Source of the DNA: a virus | IMG/VR virus record: IMGVR_UViG_3300030419_003641 | Coordinates: 1 to 36,022 of that record | Length of the DNA stretch: 36,022 bases | Direction: 5' to 3' (one strand) | Shown: positions 8,440-15,047 of the stretch, in pieces | How positions within the stretch are numbered: the first letter of the stretch is position 1 | How the letters are laid out: every line of letters starts with the position of its first letter | Translations under genes and position numbers: made by a program | The notes under the pieces: generated by a model | The model's database searches: none | What the model was told of the DNA's origin: nothing | Seen by the model: the letters and a program-made list of their open reading frames with translations, nothing else

Positions 8440-10362
8440 ATGACATACACAAGTGACATCCTCCCAGAACAATTTCTCCGTCCTTATATGAACATTAAAC
8501 CAAACTGGGGATACAACGGCCTTGGAGAAATTGTTTATAAGAGAACATACTCTCGAATTAAAGAAGATGGTACTAATGAAGAATGGTGGGAAACTGTTGC
8601 ACGATGTATCAATGGCGCACAGAAGATTGGTGCAGATTATACAACCAAAGAAGCACAACAACTTTATGATTATATTTTTAATCTCAAATGTAATTTTGCA
8701 GGTAGGATGCTTTGGCAACTTGGAACAACAACAGTAGATAGGTTCGGTGGCAATTCTCTACTAAACTGTTGGGGAATTTGTATTCGTGATATTGATGACT
8801 TCTGTTTCATCTTTGAAAACTTAATGCTTGGTGGTGGTGTCGGATTCTCTATTCGTAAAGAAGATGTCCACGAACTACCAAGAGTAAAAGAAGATGTTAC
8901 AGTAACACATGAAAAGACAAACGATGCAGATTTTATAGTTCCTGATTCTCGTGAGGGTTGGGTAAAACTTCTCAAGAAAACTTTGAAGTCGTATTTCTTT
9001 ACTGGTAAATCTTTTACATATTCTACTATCCTTGTTCGTTCATCTGGAGAATCAATCGGTGGGTTCGGTGGTAAAGCATCTGGTCCTGCTATTCTGATTG
9101 AAGGAATCGAAAATATTTGTGAAGTAATAAGAGAACGAGAAGGAAAGAAACTTCGTTCGATTGATGTGTTAGATATTTGTAATATTATTGGTTCGGTAGT
9201 GGTAAGTGGCAATGTTAGACGAAGTGCAGAAATTGCAGTAGGTGACCCAGATGACTATTTGTTCCTTCGTGCAAAACGATGGGACTTGGGAAACATTCCA
9301 AACTGGCGTGCAATGTCAAACAACACAATCTATGCAGATTCATACGACCACATCAGTGACGCAGTATGGAAAACTTATGATGGTTCAGGAGAACCTTATG
9401 GTTTCTTTAATTTGCCACTTGCACAAAAGTATGGCAGATTGCAAGACCGAAGTAAAGATAAATGTGAGATTATAAATCCATGTGCAGAGATTCTTCTTGA
9501 GTCCCACGAATGTTGTAATCTATCAGAGATATACTTGAATAACATTGAAACAAAAGCCGAATTAAAGAAATGTGCGAAACTGTTATACAAGACACAGAAA
9601 GCCATTTGTGCATTGCCATTTATTCATAAACAAACCGAAGAAGTGGTACATAAGAATATGCGTATCGGTGTGGGTGTAACAGGCATCTGTCAATCACTTA
9701 ATAAGATAGATTGGTTAGAGGATTGTTACAACGATTTAAAGGGGTATGACAAAGAATGGTCAAAAAGGAAGGGATACCCCACAAGTATCAGATTAACCAC
9801 TGTAAAGCCCTCAGGCACTCTCTCCTTGCTCTCAGGAAGCACGCCAGGTGTTCACCCTGCGTATGCAAATTACTTCATTCGTAGAGTAAGAATGTCTAGT
9901 AGTGATGCATTGGTGGATATTTGCAGAGATGCTAACTATCCTGTGGAGTATGCAAGAAGGTTCGATGGTACAGAAGACCACTCCACAGTTGTAGTGGAAT
10001 TTCCCTGTCATATAAATGGCAGAACAATACTTGCAGAGGACATGACTGCAATTAGGCAATTAGAATTAGTAAAGGAAATACAAACCAAATGGTCAGATAA
10101 TTCAGTATCAGTTACTGTATATTATCACCTTGATGAATTAGACGCCATTAAAGAATGGATGGAAAAGAACTATGAAAAATCACTAAAAACGGTAAGTTTC
10201 TTATTGCACTCAGAACATGGTTTTGAACAGGCGCCATATGAAGAAATTTCTAAGGAAGAATACGAAAAAAGAGTTTCAAAATTAAATGCAATAAAAAATG
10301 TTTCAAGTGGCGAAAATTTAAGTGAATTAGAGTGTGCTGGCGGTGCTTGCCCAATCAAATAA
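8440..10362 (+). CDS. nrdJ: Class II (adenosylcobalamin-dependent) ribonucleotide reductase
   Basis: A 640-aa protein that reduces ribonucleotides to deoxyribonucleotides with a B12-derived radical. NSLLNCWGIC carries the N-terminal redox cysteine. NPCAEILLESHECCNLSE (C348, C358, C359) is the active-site loop. VKPSGTLSLLSGSTPGVHPAY matches the reductase core, and the C-terminal CAGGACPIK holds the C-x4-C pair that shuttles electrons. The overall type is the monomeric B12-dependent triphosphate reductase, somewhat shorter than the roughly 740-aa Lactobacillus enzyme. There is no separate small subunit nearby, as expected for class II. An AAGGA lies upstream of the ATG. Confidence 0.95.
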   Translation: MTYTSDILPEQFLRPYMNIKPNWGYNGLGEIVYKRTYSRIKEDGTNEEWWETVARCINGAQKIGADYTTKEAQQLYDYIFNLKCNFAGRMLWQLGTTTVDRFGGNSLLNCWGICIRDIDDFCFIFENLMLGGGVGFSIRKEDVHELPRVKEDVTVTHEKTNDADFIVPDSREGWVKLLKKTLKSYFFTGKSFTYSTILVRSSGESIGGFGGKASGPAILIEGIENICEVIREREGKKLRSIDVLDICNIIGSVVVSGNVRRSAEIAVGDPDDYLFLRAKRWDLGNIPNWRAMSNNTIYADSYDHISDAVWKTYDGSGEPYGFFNLPLAQKYGRLQDRSKDKCEIINPCAEILLESHECCNLSEIYLNNIETKAELKKCAKLLYKTQKAICALPFIHKQTEEVVHKNMRIGVGVTGICQSLNKIDWLEDCYNDLKGYDKEWSKRKGYPTSIRLTTVKPSGTLSLLSGSTPGVHPAYANYFIRRVRMSSSDALVDICRDANYPVEYARRFDGTEDHSTVVVEFPCHINGRTILAEDMTAIRQLELVKEIQTKWSDNSVSVTVYYHLDELDAIKEWMEKNYEKSLKTVSFLLHSEHGFEQAPYEEISKEEYEKRVSKLNAIKNVSSGENLSELECAGGACPIK

Positions 10363-10382
10363 AAAAAATAATTAAAATTTAA

Positions 10383-10410
10383 TTGACACCCCTCATTTAT
10401 AAAGTATAAT
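10383..10410 (+). promoter_or_regulatory. Strong sigma70-like promoter of the porin cassette
   Basis: TTGACA (10383-10388) and TATAAT (10405-10410), both consensus, with a 16-nt spacer. Transcription should begin near 10417. It is the only perfect bacterial-type promoter I see in the window, which suggests expression by unmodified host RNA polymerase. A TATAAA stretch just upstream of the -10 box also faintly resembles the late box. Confidence 0.85.
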
Positions 10411-10416
10411 AGGGGG

Positions 10417-10551
10417 TTAATTCATTGTCGGAGATAGTGAAGTCACTACATAAGTGACATAATAAAAACGGAGTCGGAGTTGACTTCAAGGTGCATTCCG
10501 CACCAGCCTCATAGTCAGAGGTATACTAATTTCTATTAAAGGAGAAAAGTT
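10417..10551 (+). ncRNA. Structured 5' leader of the porin cassette
   Basis: About 130 nt separate the predicted transcription start from the first start codon, unusually long for this genome. Three hairpins are visible: GTCACT/AGTGAC (10442-10458, loop ACATA), GGTGC/GCACC (10490-10504) and CCTC/GAGG (10507-10521). TGAAGTCA (10438-10445) is also perfectly complementary to TGACTTCA (10481-10488), which would exclude the first hairpin. GTCGGAG occurs twice (10427 and 10473). No known riboswitch consensus, including cobalamin, was recognised. It may stabilise the mRNA or act as a switch. Confidence 0.5.
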
Positions 10552-10737
10552 ATGGCTAACAAAGAATGCCCTATGGGCGGATGTGATGATGTAGTGTCAA
10601 AGACTCTATGTCGTGTCGGTATTACTCGTGGTATGCTTGTTACTCTTGCATTAGTTCCATTCGCATGGGATGGTGTAACTTGGTGTGGTCAAGCAGTTAA
10701 TTCCCTATGGGGTTTAATTACCAACGCTGTTGGTTGA
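10552..10737 (+). CDS. Small membrane protein upstream of porin
   Basis: A 61-aa protein with AGGAG 7 nt before the ATG. The N-terminus has four cysteines (ECPMGGC...TLC, later WCG), followed by a hydrophobic stretch (GMLVTLALVPFAW) and an amphipathic end (LWGLITNAVG). There is no clear signal peptidase site. It is the first gene of the porin transcript, 31 nt upstream of the porin start. It could be a membrane or envelope factor supporting the porin, or a small lysis or exclusion protein. No family recognised. Confidence 0.7.
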   Translation: MANKECPMGGCDDVVSKTLCRVGITRGMLVTLALVPFAWDGVTWCGQAVNSLWGLITNAVG

Positions 10738-10768
10738 AACCGAACTATAAGAAAAAGGAGATACCATT

Positions 10769-11905
10769 ATGAATATCTCAAAAATTACAAAGTTCGGTAT
10801 TGCTTCATTACTTGCAGGGATTGCATGTGGTGCGGCAGGTGCTGACGAACTAGACCTTCAAGCAAGGCTTGAAGCGGCCGAAGCAAGGATTGCTGAATTA
10901 AGTACATCTCAAGATTCAAATTGGATTAACGATACTCGTGCAGACGAAATTCGTTCACTAGTCCATGATGTTCTTGCTGATGCAGATTCTCGTTCATCCT
11001 TTTTGGGTGACGGTTCAGGCGTTACAGTAAATGTTCATGGTTGGGTTCAAACTCGTTGGACTTACAACGATACACTTACTGAAGGTGTCGATGCGACACA
11101 TGGTTTTAGTGTTCCACGAACTCGTCTAAACATTTCTGGTGACATCTACGATTGGTCATACAAAGTAGGTGGTCAATGGACTGATGGTGGCGATTTCACT
11201 CTAATGGATGCTTATGCAAATTGGGGTGGACTTCGTGTTGGACAATTCAAGGCTCCCTTTATGAAGGAAGTTTCTGCATCTAGTGCAGACACACTTGCAG
11301 TAGACCGTTCGGTTATCTCAAGTCAATTCGGTCAAGGTCGAAGTCAAGGTGTCCAATACGGATATCGTACTCGTCTTGGTGGAGTAAGACTTGCATACAC
11401 TGATGGATTTAATACTGCAAATGGCGCAGGAGTTCAAAATGGTTATGCACTTACTGGTCGTATTGACTTTCGTGCAACTGATTGGGCTAGACTCGGTGTT
11501 GCTGTTTCGCACAACGACCTAGTTGATTCTGATTATAACACATGGACTGCTGATGCTACATTCAGTGCAGGTGGATTTGATTTCACTGGTGCTTATGTTG
11601 CAACAATGGACGATGTAAACGGTGATGATTGGGGTACAGTATGGACTGCTTCCTATCAATGCACAGACAAGATGCAAGGTTTCGTTCAATACGAAATGGG
11701 TCGTCTTGAAGGTGTTGAAACCGACTTGAGCATTGCAACAGTTGGTGTGAACTATGCATTAAACGATAATGTTAAGTGGACTACCGATTTTGGTAAAGCA
11801 CTAAACAGTGTCGATGCAGGTTGGGATTTGGGTAACAGTGGTTGGAATTCATCCGCAGAAGAAGGTCAATACCTTATTCGTTCCCAAGTTCAAATTAAAT
11901 TTTAA
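10769..11905 (+). CDS. Outer-membrane porin (planctomycete-like)
   Basis: A 378-aa complete porin. Residues 1-25 are a signal peptide with an AGA|D cleavage site. Residues 26-46 form a short coiled coil (LQARLEAAEARIAELS), then RADEIRSLVHDVLADAD leads into a beta-barrel rich in alternating aromatic and small residues (VHGWVQTRWTY, LRVGQFKAPF, VQYGYRTRLGG). The last residue is Phe (VQIKF), the outer-membrane assembly signal. LRVGQFKAPFMKE resembles the phosphate-selective OprP/OprO-type fold. The coiled coil plus ADEIR..V.DVLADAD module is one I associate with Planctomycetota porins. It has its own promoter and terminator, and looks richer in GC than the flanking genes by eye: an acquired host gene, apparently intact. 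Confidence 0.88.
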   Translation: MNISKITKFGIASLLAGIACGAAGADELDLQARLEAAEARIAELSTSQDSNWINDTRADEIRSLVHDVLADADSRSSFLGDGSGVTVNVHGWVQTRWTYNDTLTEGVDATHGFSVPRTRLNISGDIYDWSYKVGGQWTDGGDFTLMDAYANWGGLRVGQFKAPFMKEVSASSADTLAVDRSVISSQFGQGRSQGVQYGYRTRLGGVRLAYTDGFNTANGAGVQNGYALTGRIDFRATDWARLGVAVSHNDLVDSDYNTWTADATFSAGGFDFTGAYVATMDDVNGDDWGTVWTASYQCTDKMQGFVQYEMGRLEGVETDLSIATVGVNYALNDNVKWTTDFGKALNSVDAGWDLGNSGWNSSAEEGQYLIRSQVQIKF

Positions 11906-11909
11906 TACT

Positions 11910-11967
11910 TCAGGAAGATTCCTGATAATTAGCAACCCCCTTTTTAGGGGGTTGTTTTTTTTATTTT
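11910..11967 (+). terminator. Rho-independent terminator after porin
   Basis: CAACCCCC (11933-11940) pairs with GGGGGTTG (11947-11954) over 8 bp, followed by a run of about eight T. A smaller hairpin, TCAGGAA/TTCCTGA (11910-11925), precedes it and may protect the mRNA end. The pair closes the porin cassette. Confidence 0.93.
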
Positions 11968-12003
11968 TTTAAAAAAATAGCCACTTTTCGGTTCACAAAT
12001 TTC

Positions 12004-12011
12004 CATAAATA
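12004..12011 (+). promoter_or_regulatory. Late promoter-like box CATAAATA before protease gene
   Basis: CATAAATA lies 13 nt before the protease ATG. It differs from TATAAATA by one base and sits directly after the porin terminator, where a new promoter is needed. The predicted leader is under 10 nt, with GGAG only one base before the ATG. Confidence 0.45.
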
Positions 12012-12024
12012 GTATAGTAGGAGT

Positions 12025-12828
12025 ATGAAAAACTTAGTTTGGTATCTCTCAGCATCTTTGTTATTAATTACAGGGTGTAAAGTCCCACAGGCGTCAAATA
12101 CACCCCCTCAAAACGAACAAGTTATCGTTACAGAAGAATCATTTCCAGGATATTTGGATGAATGGTTTACCCCAACAACAGAAGAAAACGACCCATACCC
12201 ATCGGTGTGTAGTTTACACCTTGAGAATGGTCATCTAGTAGGAAGCGGAATACTTATCCGTCCAAATGTAGTTCTAACGGCTGGTCACTGTATAGATGGA
12301 GATGATATATTTTCAATTACTATAGGTGAAGAACAGATAATGGTGAAAGATATGGTTTTACACCCTAGTTACAGCAAAACATTTGGGCGGATAAAAAACG
12401 ATATAGGATTAATTTTCCTTGAGTGTGATTCCAACTATGAACCCGCCACAATAGGATGTGTAGAATGGATGGGTAGATACCAAAATATAACTACCGTTGG
12501 TTATTCGTTTAATTATAAGAAATACAGTAAAAGAGATGTGTTTAGGTATTTTGGGACTGTAGTAGAAGAACCAAATTATATGAAAGTTATTCCAAGACCA
12601 GCATCAATCTGGCCTGGAGATAGTGGTGGTGGAGTATTTGCTAAGTTTTATAATAAGGATTATGTTGTAGGAATTATTAGTAATTATATTGTTGTTAGAG
12701 TGCATGATGGTAGAACTGTAGTATCCGAATGGTCTGCCACAATTATTGCGAAGTACATTGATTGGATAAGAACGGAGATAGAAAATGAGATTGAACAGAA
12801 TAATAAAACTGTTGAGGATGGAAGGTAG
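12025..12828 (+). CDS. Secreted trypsin-like serine protease, lipoprotein
   Basis: A 267-aa S1-type protease. Residues 1-18 are a lipoprotein signal peptide ending LLLITGC, with Cys18 the predicted lipidation site. The triad is visible: His in VVLTAGHC, Asp in KNDIGLIFLE and Ser in GDSGGGVF. The mature part begins with an unstructured Pro/Asn/Glu linker. The start codon is fixed by the signal peptide, although GGAG lies only 1 nt before it. It would be anchored in the host envelope, where it could cleave surface proteins (superinfection exclusion, lysis or receptor shedding). That role is inference. Codon use resembles the phage. Confidence 0.88.
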   Translation: MKNLVWYLSASLLLITGCKVPQASNTPPQNEQVIVTEESFPGYLDEWFTPTTEENDPYPSVCSLHLENGHLVGSGILIRPNVVLTAGHCIDGDDIFSITIGEEQIMVKDMVLHPSYSKTFGRIKNDIGLIFLECDSNYEPATIGCVEWMGRYQNITTVGYSFNYKKYSKRDVFRYFGTVVEEPNYMKVIPRPASIWPGDSGGGVFAKFYNKDYVVGIISNYIVVRVHDGRTVVSEWSATIIAKYIDWIRTEIENEIEQNNKTVEDGR

Positions 12829-12919
12829 TCTTGGGGAGCGCATTGGAACTGGCATTGTTATTATCGTTGGTTTTTTTGTCGGGTTACATGTCGGACGATT
12901 CCTATTAAATATTTTTTGA
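12785..12919 (+). CDS. Small single-pass membrane protein overlapping protease gene
   Basis: A 44-aa reading frame, MRLNRIIKLLRMEGS then GTGIVIIVGFFVGLHVGRFL and so on to a TGA at 12917. GGAG sits 7 nt before the ATG, inside the protease gene, and the first 44 nt are in another frame of the protease. A basic N-terminus followed by one hydrophobic helix is typical of small phage membrane proteins. No family; function unknown. Translational coupling to the protease is likely. Confidence 0.6.
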   Translation: MRLNRIIKLLRMEGSLGERIGTGIVIIVGFFVGLHVGRFLLNIF

Positions 12920-12946
12920 AAAGGCTGATTTCAAGCAATTTGAAAT

Positions 12947-12954
12947 TATAAATA
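12947..12954 (+). promoter_or_regulatory. Late promoter box TATAAATA
   Basis: TATAAATA in a non-coding stretch, about 45 nt upstream of a terminator and with no gene between. If used, it would make a transcript of only about 70 nt. Confidence 0.5.
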
Positions 12955-12995
12955 GTTACAGTGATTAAAAATAATAAACATTTAATATAAAACAA

Positions 12996-13031
12996 AACAC
13001 CGAAACCCTTTTAGGGGAATCGGTGTTTTTT
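12996..13031 (+). terminator. Rho-independent terminator
   Basis: CACCGA (12998-13003) pairs with TCGGTG (13020-13025), extended inside by CCC/GGG around a short loop, followed by TTTTTT. It ends either the protease and small membrane gene transcript or the short RNA starting near 12960. Confidence 0.88.
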
Positions 13032-13048
13032 GTATTTGACAGATAAGC

Positions 13049-13166
13049 AGTGCAGGAGTCCGTTACTCCATTCATTGCACTAGGGATAGGGCTTGGAACT
13101 TCGCTACCTTAGAATCGTCAAACAAGAGGAGGAGCATTTGGTGGCTTGTGGACACTAAATGCTTTT
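13049..13166 (+). ncRNA. Candidate structured non-coding RNA or resolvase leader
   Basis: AGTGCA (13049-13054) pairs with TGCACT (13076-13081) around an inner hairpin GGAGT/ACTCC (13055-13069), giving a two-tier stem. At the 3' end GCATTTGGTG (13134-13143) pairs with CACTAAATGC (13153-13162) over 10 bp with one G-U, followed by TTTT, like a terminator. An AGAGGAGGAG stretch (13125-13134) resembles a strong ribosome binding site but is not followed by a usable gene. No known RNA family recognised. Confidence 0.4.
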
Positions 13167-13211
13167 CTATTAGTCTGTTCAATATATATAATATAGAAAG
13201 GTTTTATATTT

Positions 13212-13784
13212 ATGATAATTGCAGGAATAGATTACAGTTTAAGAAATCCATGCGTTTGTGTATTTGCAGGAATGGAAAAAGAAACATTTACTTTTGACCG
13301 TTGCACTTTTCATTTTCTTACCGACACAAAAAAATATGCGACATTCTTTTTAAAGAATATTTACGGCGAAAGATTTCAAGATTGGAATCAAGATTTCCAA
13401 AGATATAAATCAATTGCAGATTGGACAATGGATAAAGTTATAGGATGTGAACAAATTGCCATTGAAGGTTATAGCATGGGTTCAAAGGGTAAGGTGTTTC
13501 ACATTGCAGAAAACACTGGAGTTCTTAAATATAAAATTTATAACTCTGGTATTCCACTTGAAGTTATTCCCCCGACTACTGTAAAGAAATTTGCCACAGG
13601 TAAAGGAAATGCAGACAAACTAAAGATGCACAAAACATTTATCAATGATGTTGGAGTTGATTTAAGAGAAAAGATTACACCAGATAAAACTAAAATTAGC
13701 AACCCTGTTTCAGACATTGTTGATTCGTATTATATTTGTAAATTTCTTTACGATAAAATCATTGAGAATTCTACTAGAAGTTAA
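13212..13784 (+). CDS. RuvC-like Holliday junction resolvase
   Basis: A 190-aa RNase H-fold nuclease. The acidic residues stand in AGIDYSLRNP (Asp), IAIEGYSMG (Glu) and VSDIVDSYYI (Asp, C-terminal helix), the order seen in RuvC-type resolvases. GKGNADKLKMHK is the conserved basic loop. It would resolve branched recombination and replication intermediates before packaging, the job done by endonuclease VII in T4. AAGG lies 10 nt before the ATG. Its stop codon abuts the stop of the convergent gene with no gap. Confidence 0.8.
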   Translation: MIIAGIDYSLRNPCVCVFAGMEKETFTFDRCTFHFLTDTKKYATFFLKNIYGERFQDWNQDFQRYKSIADWTMDKVIGCEQIAIEGYSMGSKGKVFHIAENTGVLKYKIYNSGIPLEVIPPTTVKKFATGKGNADKLKMHKTFINDVGVDLREKITPDKTKISNPVSDIVDSYYICKFLYDKIIENSTRS

Positions 13785-14777
13785 TTACTTATGCCAACCA
13801 TTCTTAATCTTGATTTTAGCAATAAGATTTTTGGTTATTGGACTTGTCAATCTTGATGCAATACCATCTTGACCAAAGATTTCTTTTCTCTCTTTATCAC
13901 TAAGTCTTTCTTTCATTGCTTCTACAAGTTGTACAATCTCTAGGGTTGCTTTCTCGTTGTTTCTACCACTAATTAGCATATATGCAATGATTCCCATAGT
14001 GATTAAGAATCCACCAATCAATACATACAAACCAACTTGTGCAATTTCTTCCATATAATATTGAGATGCACTGGCAAAACCAACAGTCAATAAACCAACA
14101 CCGAGCAACACTGCACCAAGTTTTCTATTTACCCAGAATGCAATAAATGCACCACCAATAATCATTGCGAACCCTATTGTAAAGAATAGTGTTATAGAGT
14201 TGTGTAGGTTTTCGAGTGCTTCTTTCCGAACTTCCCTATCGGACTGTTCGTACTCTTTGACCAGTTCCTCTAGTTCCTCTATCTGCCCAATCGCTGCGGA
14301 AACCCTGTTGTTTGCTTGCTCCAAATCTTCGAGTGACTCGTCTATCCTTACTTGTTCCTTTTGAGCATCGTCCACAGTTTCCTTGATTGCTTCTGCTGAA
14401 TCCTCTATGCTTTCTAGAGTCGGGTCGATGTTGTAGTTTTTGTTCTCTGGAACTAGTGCGATGTCGTTCAGAATTGAATCTGCTTGGTCGTCTATCGTTT
14501 CCAAGTCGTTTCCAATCACCTCTGATGCGTTCGTGATTTCGTCCGTCTGTTCCTTCTGTTCTCTTACTGAATCCACGACTGTGCTTGATGTGTTCGCTGG
14601 ACTCTCGTTGCTTACCTCTTGAAGCATCTCGCATCCGTTTGTTGTCATCAACATTGCGGTGAACAATATTATTGTCACTCCTCCACTGAGAAATCTTTTC
14701 TCGGACTTGCTCTGGTGTAAGTTTTCCTTTTGCGTATGACTTTCCAATCTCAACAATTTTTGCATTAACTTTTTCAT
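13785..14777 (-). CDS. Coiled-coil membrane protein with lipoprotein-like N-terminus
   Basis: 330 aa from the ATG at 14777, which has GGAG 7 nt upstream; a GTG at 14804 lacks this. A hydrophobic segment ending in MTTNGC (an imperfect lipobox) follows a basic 35-residue lead. A long acidic coiled coil comes next (DEITNASEV to KEYEQSDREV), then three membrane helices (ITLFFTIGFAMIIGGAFIAF; LGAVLLGVGLLTVGFA; GLYVLIGGFLITMGIIAYML) and a basic cytoplasmic tail. The first 540 nt are overprinted by another frame of the same strand. Possible roles are spanin-like, envelope-spanning or superinfection functions. No family recognised. Confidence 0.75.
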   Translation of the reverse strand: MKKLMQKLLRLESHTQKENLHQSKSEKRFLSGGVTIILFTAMLMTTNGCEMLQEVSNESPANTSSTVVDSVREQKEQTDEITNASEVIGNDLETIDDQADSILNDIALVPENKNYNIDPTLESIEDSAEAIKETVDDAQKEQVRIDESLEDLEQANNRVSAAIGQIEELEELVKEYEQSDREVRKEALENLHNSITLFFTIGFAMIIGGAFIAFWVNRKLGAVLLGVGLLTVGFASASQYYMEEIAQVGLYVLIGGFLITMGIIAYMLISGRNNEKATLEIVQLVEAMKERLSDKERKEIFGQDGIASRLTSPITKNLIAKIKIKNGWHK

Positions 14778-14850
14778 TTTTAATCTCCGAATCTGCGTAA
14801 GCACTCACACATGCTAAACTAATTACTAACAACATTATTGTTTTTTTCAT
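14236..14850 (-). CDS. Signal-peptide protein overprinting the membrane protein gene
   Basis: 204 aa in a different frame from the gene above. The N-terminus MKKTIMLLVISLACVSAYA|DSE is a clean signal peptide, and the next 50 residues (VEIGKSYAKGKLTPEQVREK) look like a real small domain. After about residue 75 the chain becomes Arg/Ser/Gly-rich, as expected when one frame is shadowed by another that codes a coiled coil. The ATG has AGGA about 7 nt upstream and overlaps the previous stop (ATGA). The N-terminal part is very likely translated. Whether the basic tail has a function, or a frameshift joins the two frames, is open. Confidence 0.6.
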   Translation of the reverse strand: MKKTIMLLVISLACVSAYADSEIKNEKVNAKIVEIGKSYAKGKLTPEQVREKISQWRSDNNIVHRNVDDNKRMRDASRGKQRESSEHIKHSRGFSKRTEGTDGRNHERIRGDWKRLGNDRRPSRFNSERHRTSSREQKLQHRPDSRKHRGFSRSNQGNCGRCSKGTSKDRRVTRRFGASKQQGFRSDWADRGTRGTGQRVRTVR

Positions 14851-15047
14851 TTGGATTTCCTTTTTTTATATTTCAGAAATGCTTTAACTATTTCTCTGTA
14901 CTTCCCTACCCCTTTTGTGTCAGGGTTTATTTTAATTTTGCCTTGCTTTCTCTGTCTAGTAACATCTGCTGCCATTGTCAAGGGACTGTCGTGTTTGTCA
15001 AAGGTTTTTGACAGGGGACTTTCGGAAAATTGTTTAAAGGATTTCAT
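14847..15047 (-). CDS. Small basic protein with capsid-targeting-like N-terminus
   Basis: A 66-aa basic protein starting MKSFKQFSESPLSKTFD. The first ten residues match the style of T4 internal-protein targeting peptides (MKTYQEFIAE), though no (I/L)xE cut site follows. The C-terminus is Lys/Arg-rich (FLKYKKRKSK). Its start overlaps the stop of the 681-aa polyprotein (ATGA) and its stop overlaps the next start. Candidate internal head protein by sequence resemblance and context only. Confidence 0.6.
   Translation of the reverse strand: MKSFKQFSESPLSKTFDKHDSPLTMAADVTRQRKQGKIKINPDTKGVGKYREIVKAFLKYKKRKSK

Larger units (their letters stand above)
12920..13211 (+). other. Intergenic region with late box, terminator and structured RNA candidate
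   Basis: About 290 nt without a convincing gene. It holds a TATAAATA box, an intrinsic terminator about 45 nt further on, then a second structured stretch ending in a hairpin with a short T run, and finally AT-rich DNA before the resolvase gene. The parts are listed separately. Confidence 0.7.

Noticed and set aside
10417-10551. Cobalamin riboswitch controlling B12-linked genes
   Set aside because: No B12-box-like conserved core was seen, and the leader lies after nrdJ and before a porin.
13036-13064. TTGACA as a -35 element of a sigma70 promoter
   Set aside because: No acceptable -10 hexamer 15-19 nt downstream; the region instead forms a hairpin.
13049-13166. tRNA or tmRNA gene
   Set aside because: No acceptor stem with CCA-type end, no T-loop GGTTCGAATCC-like sequence; the stems do not make a cloverleaf.
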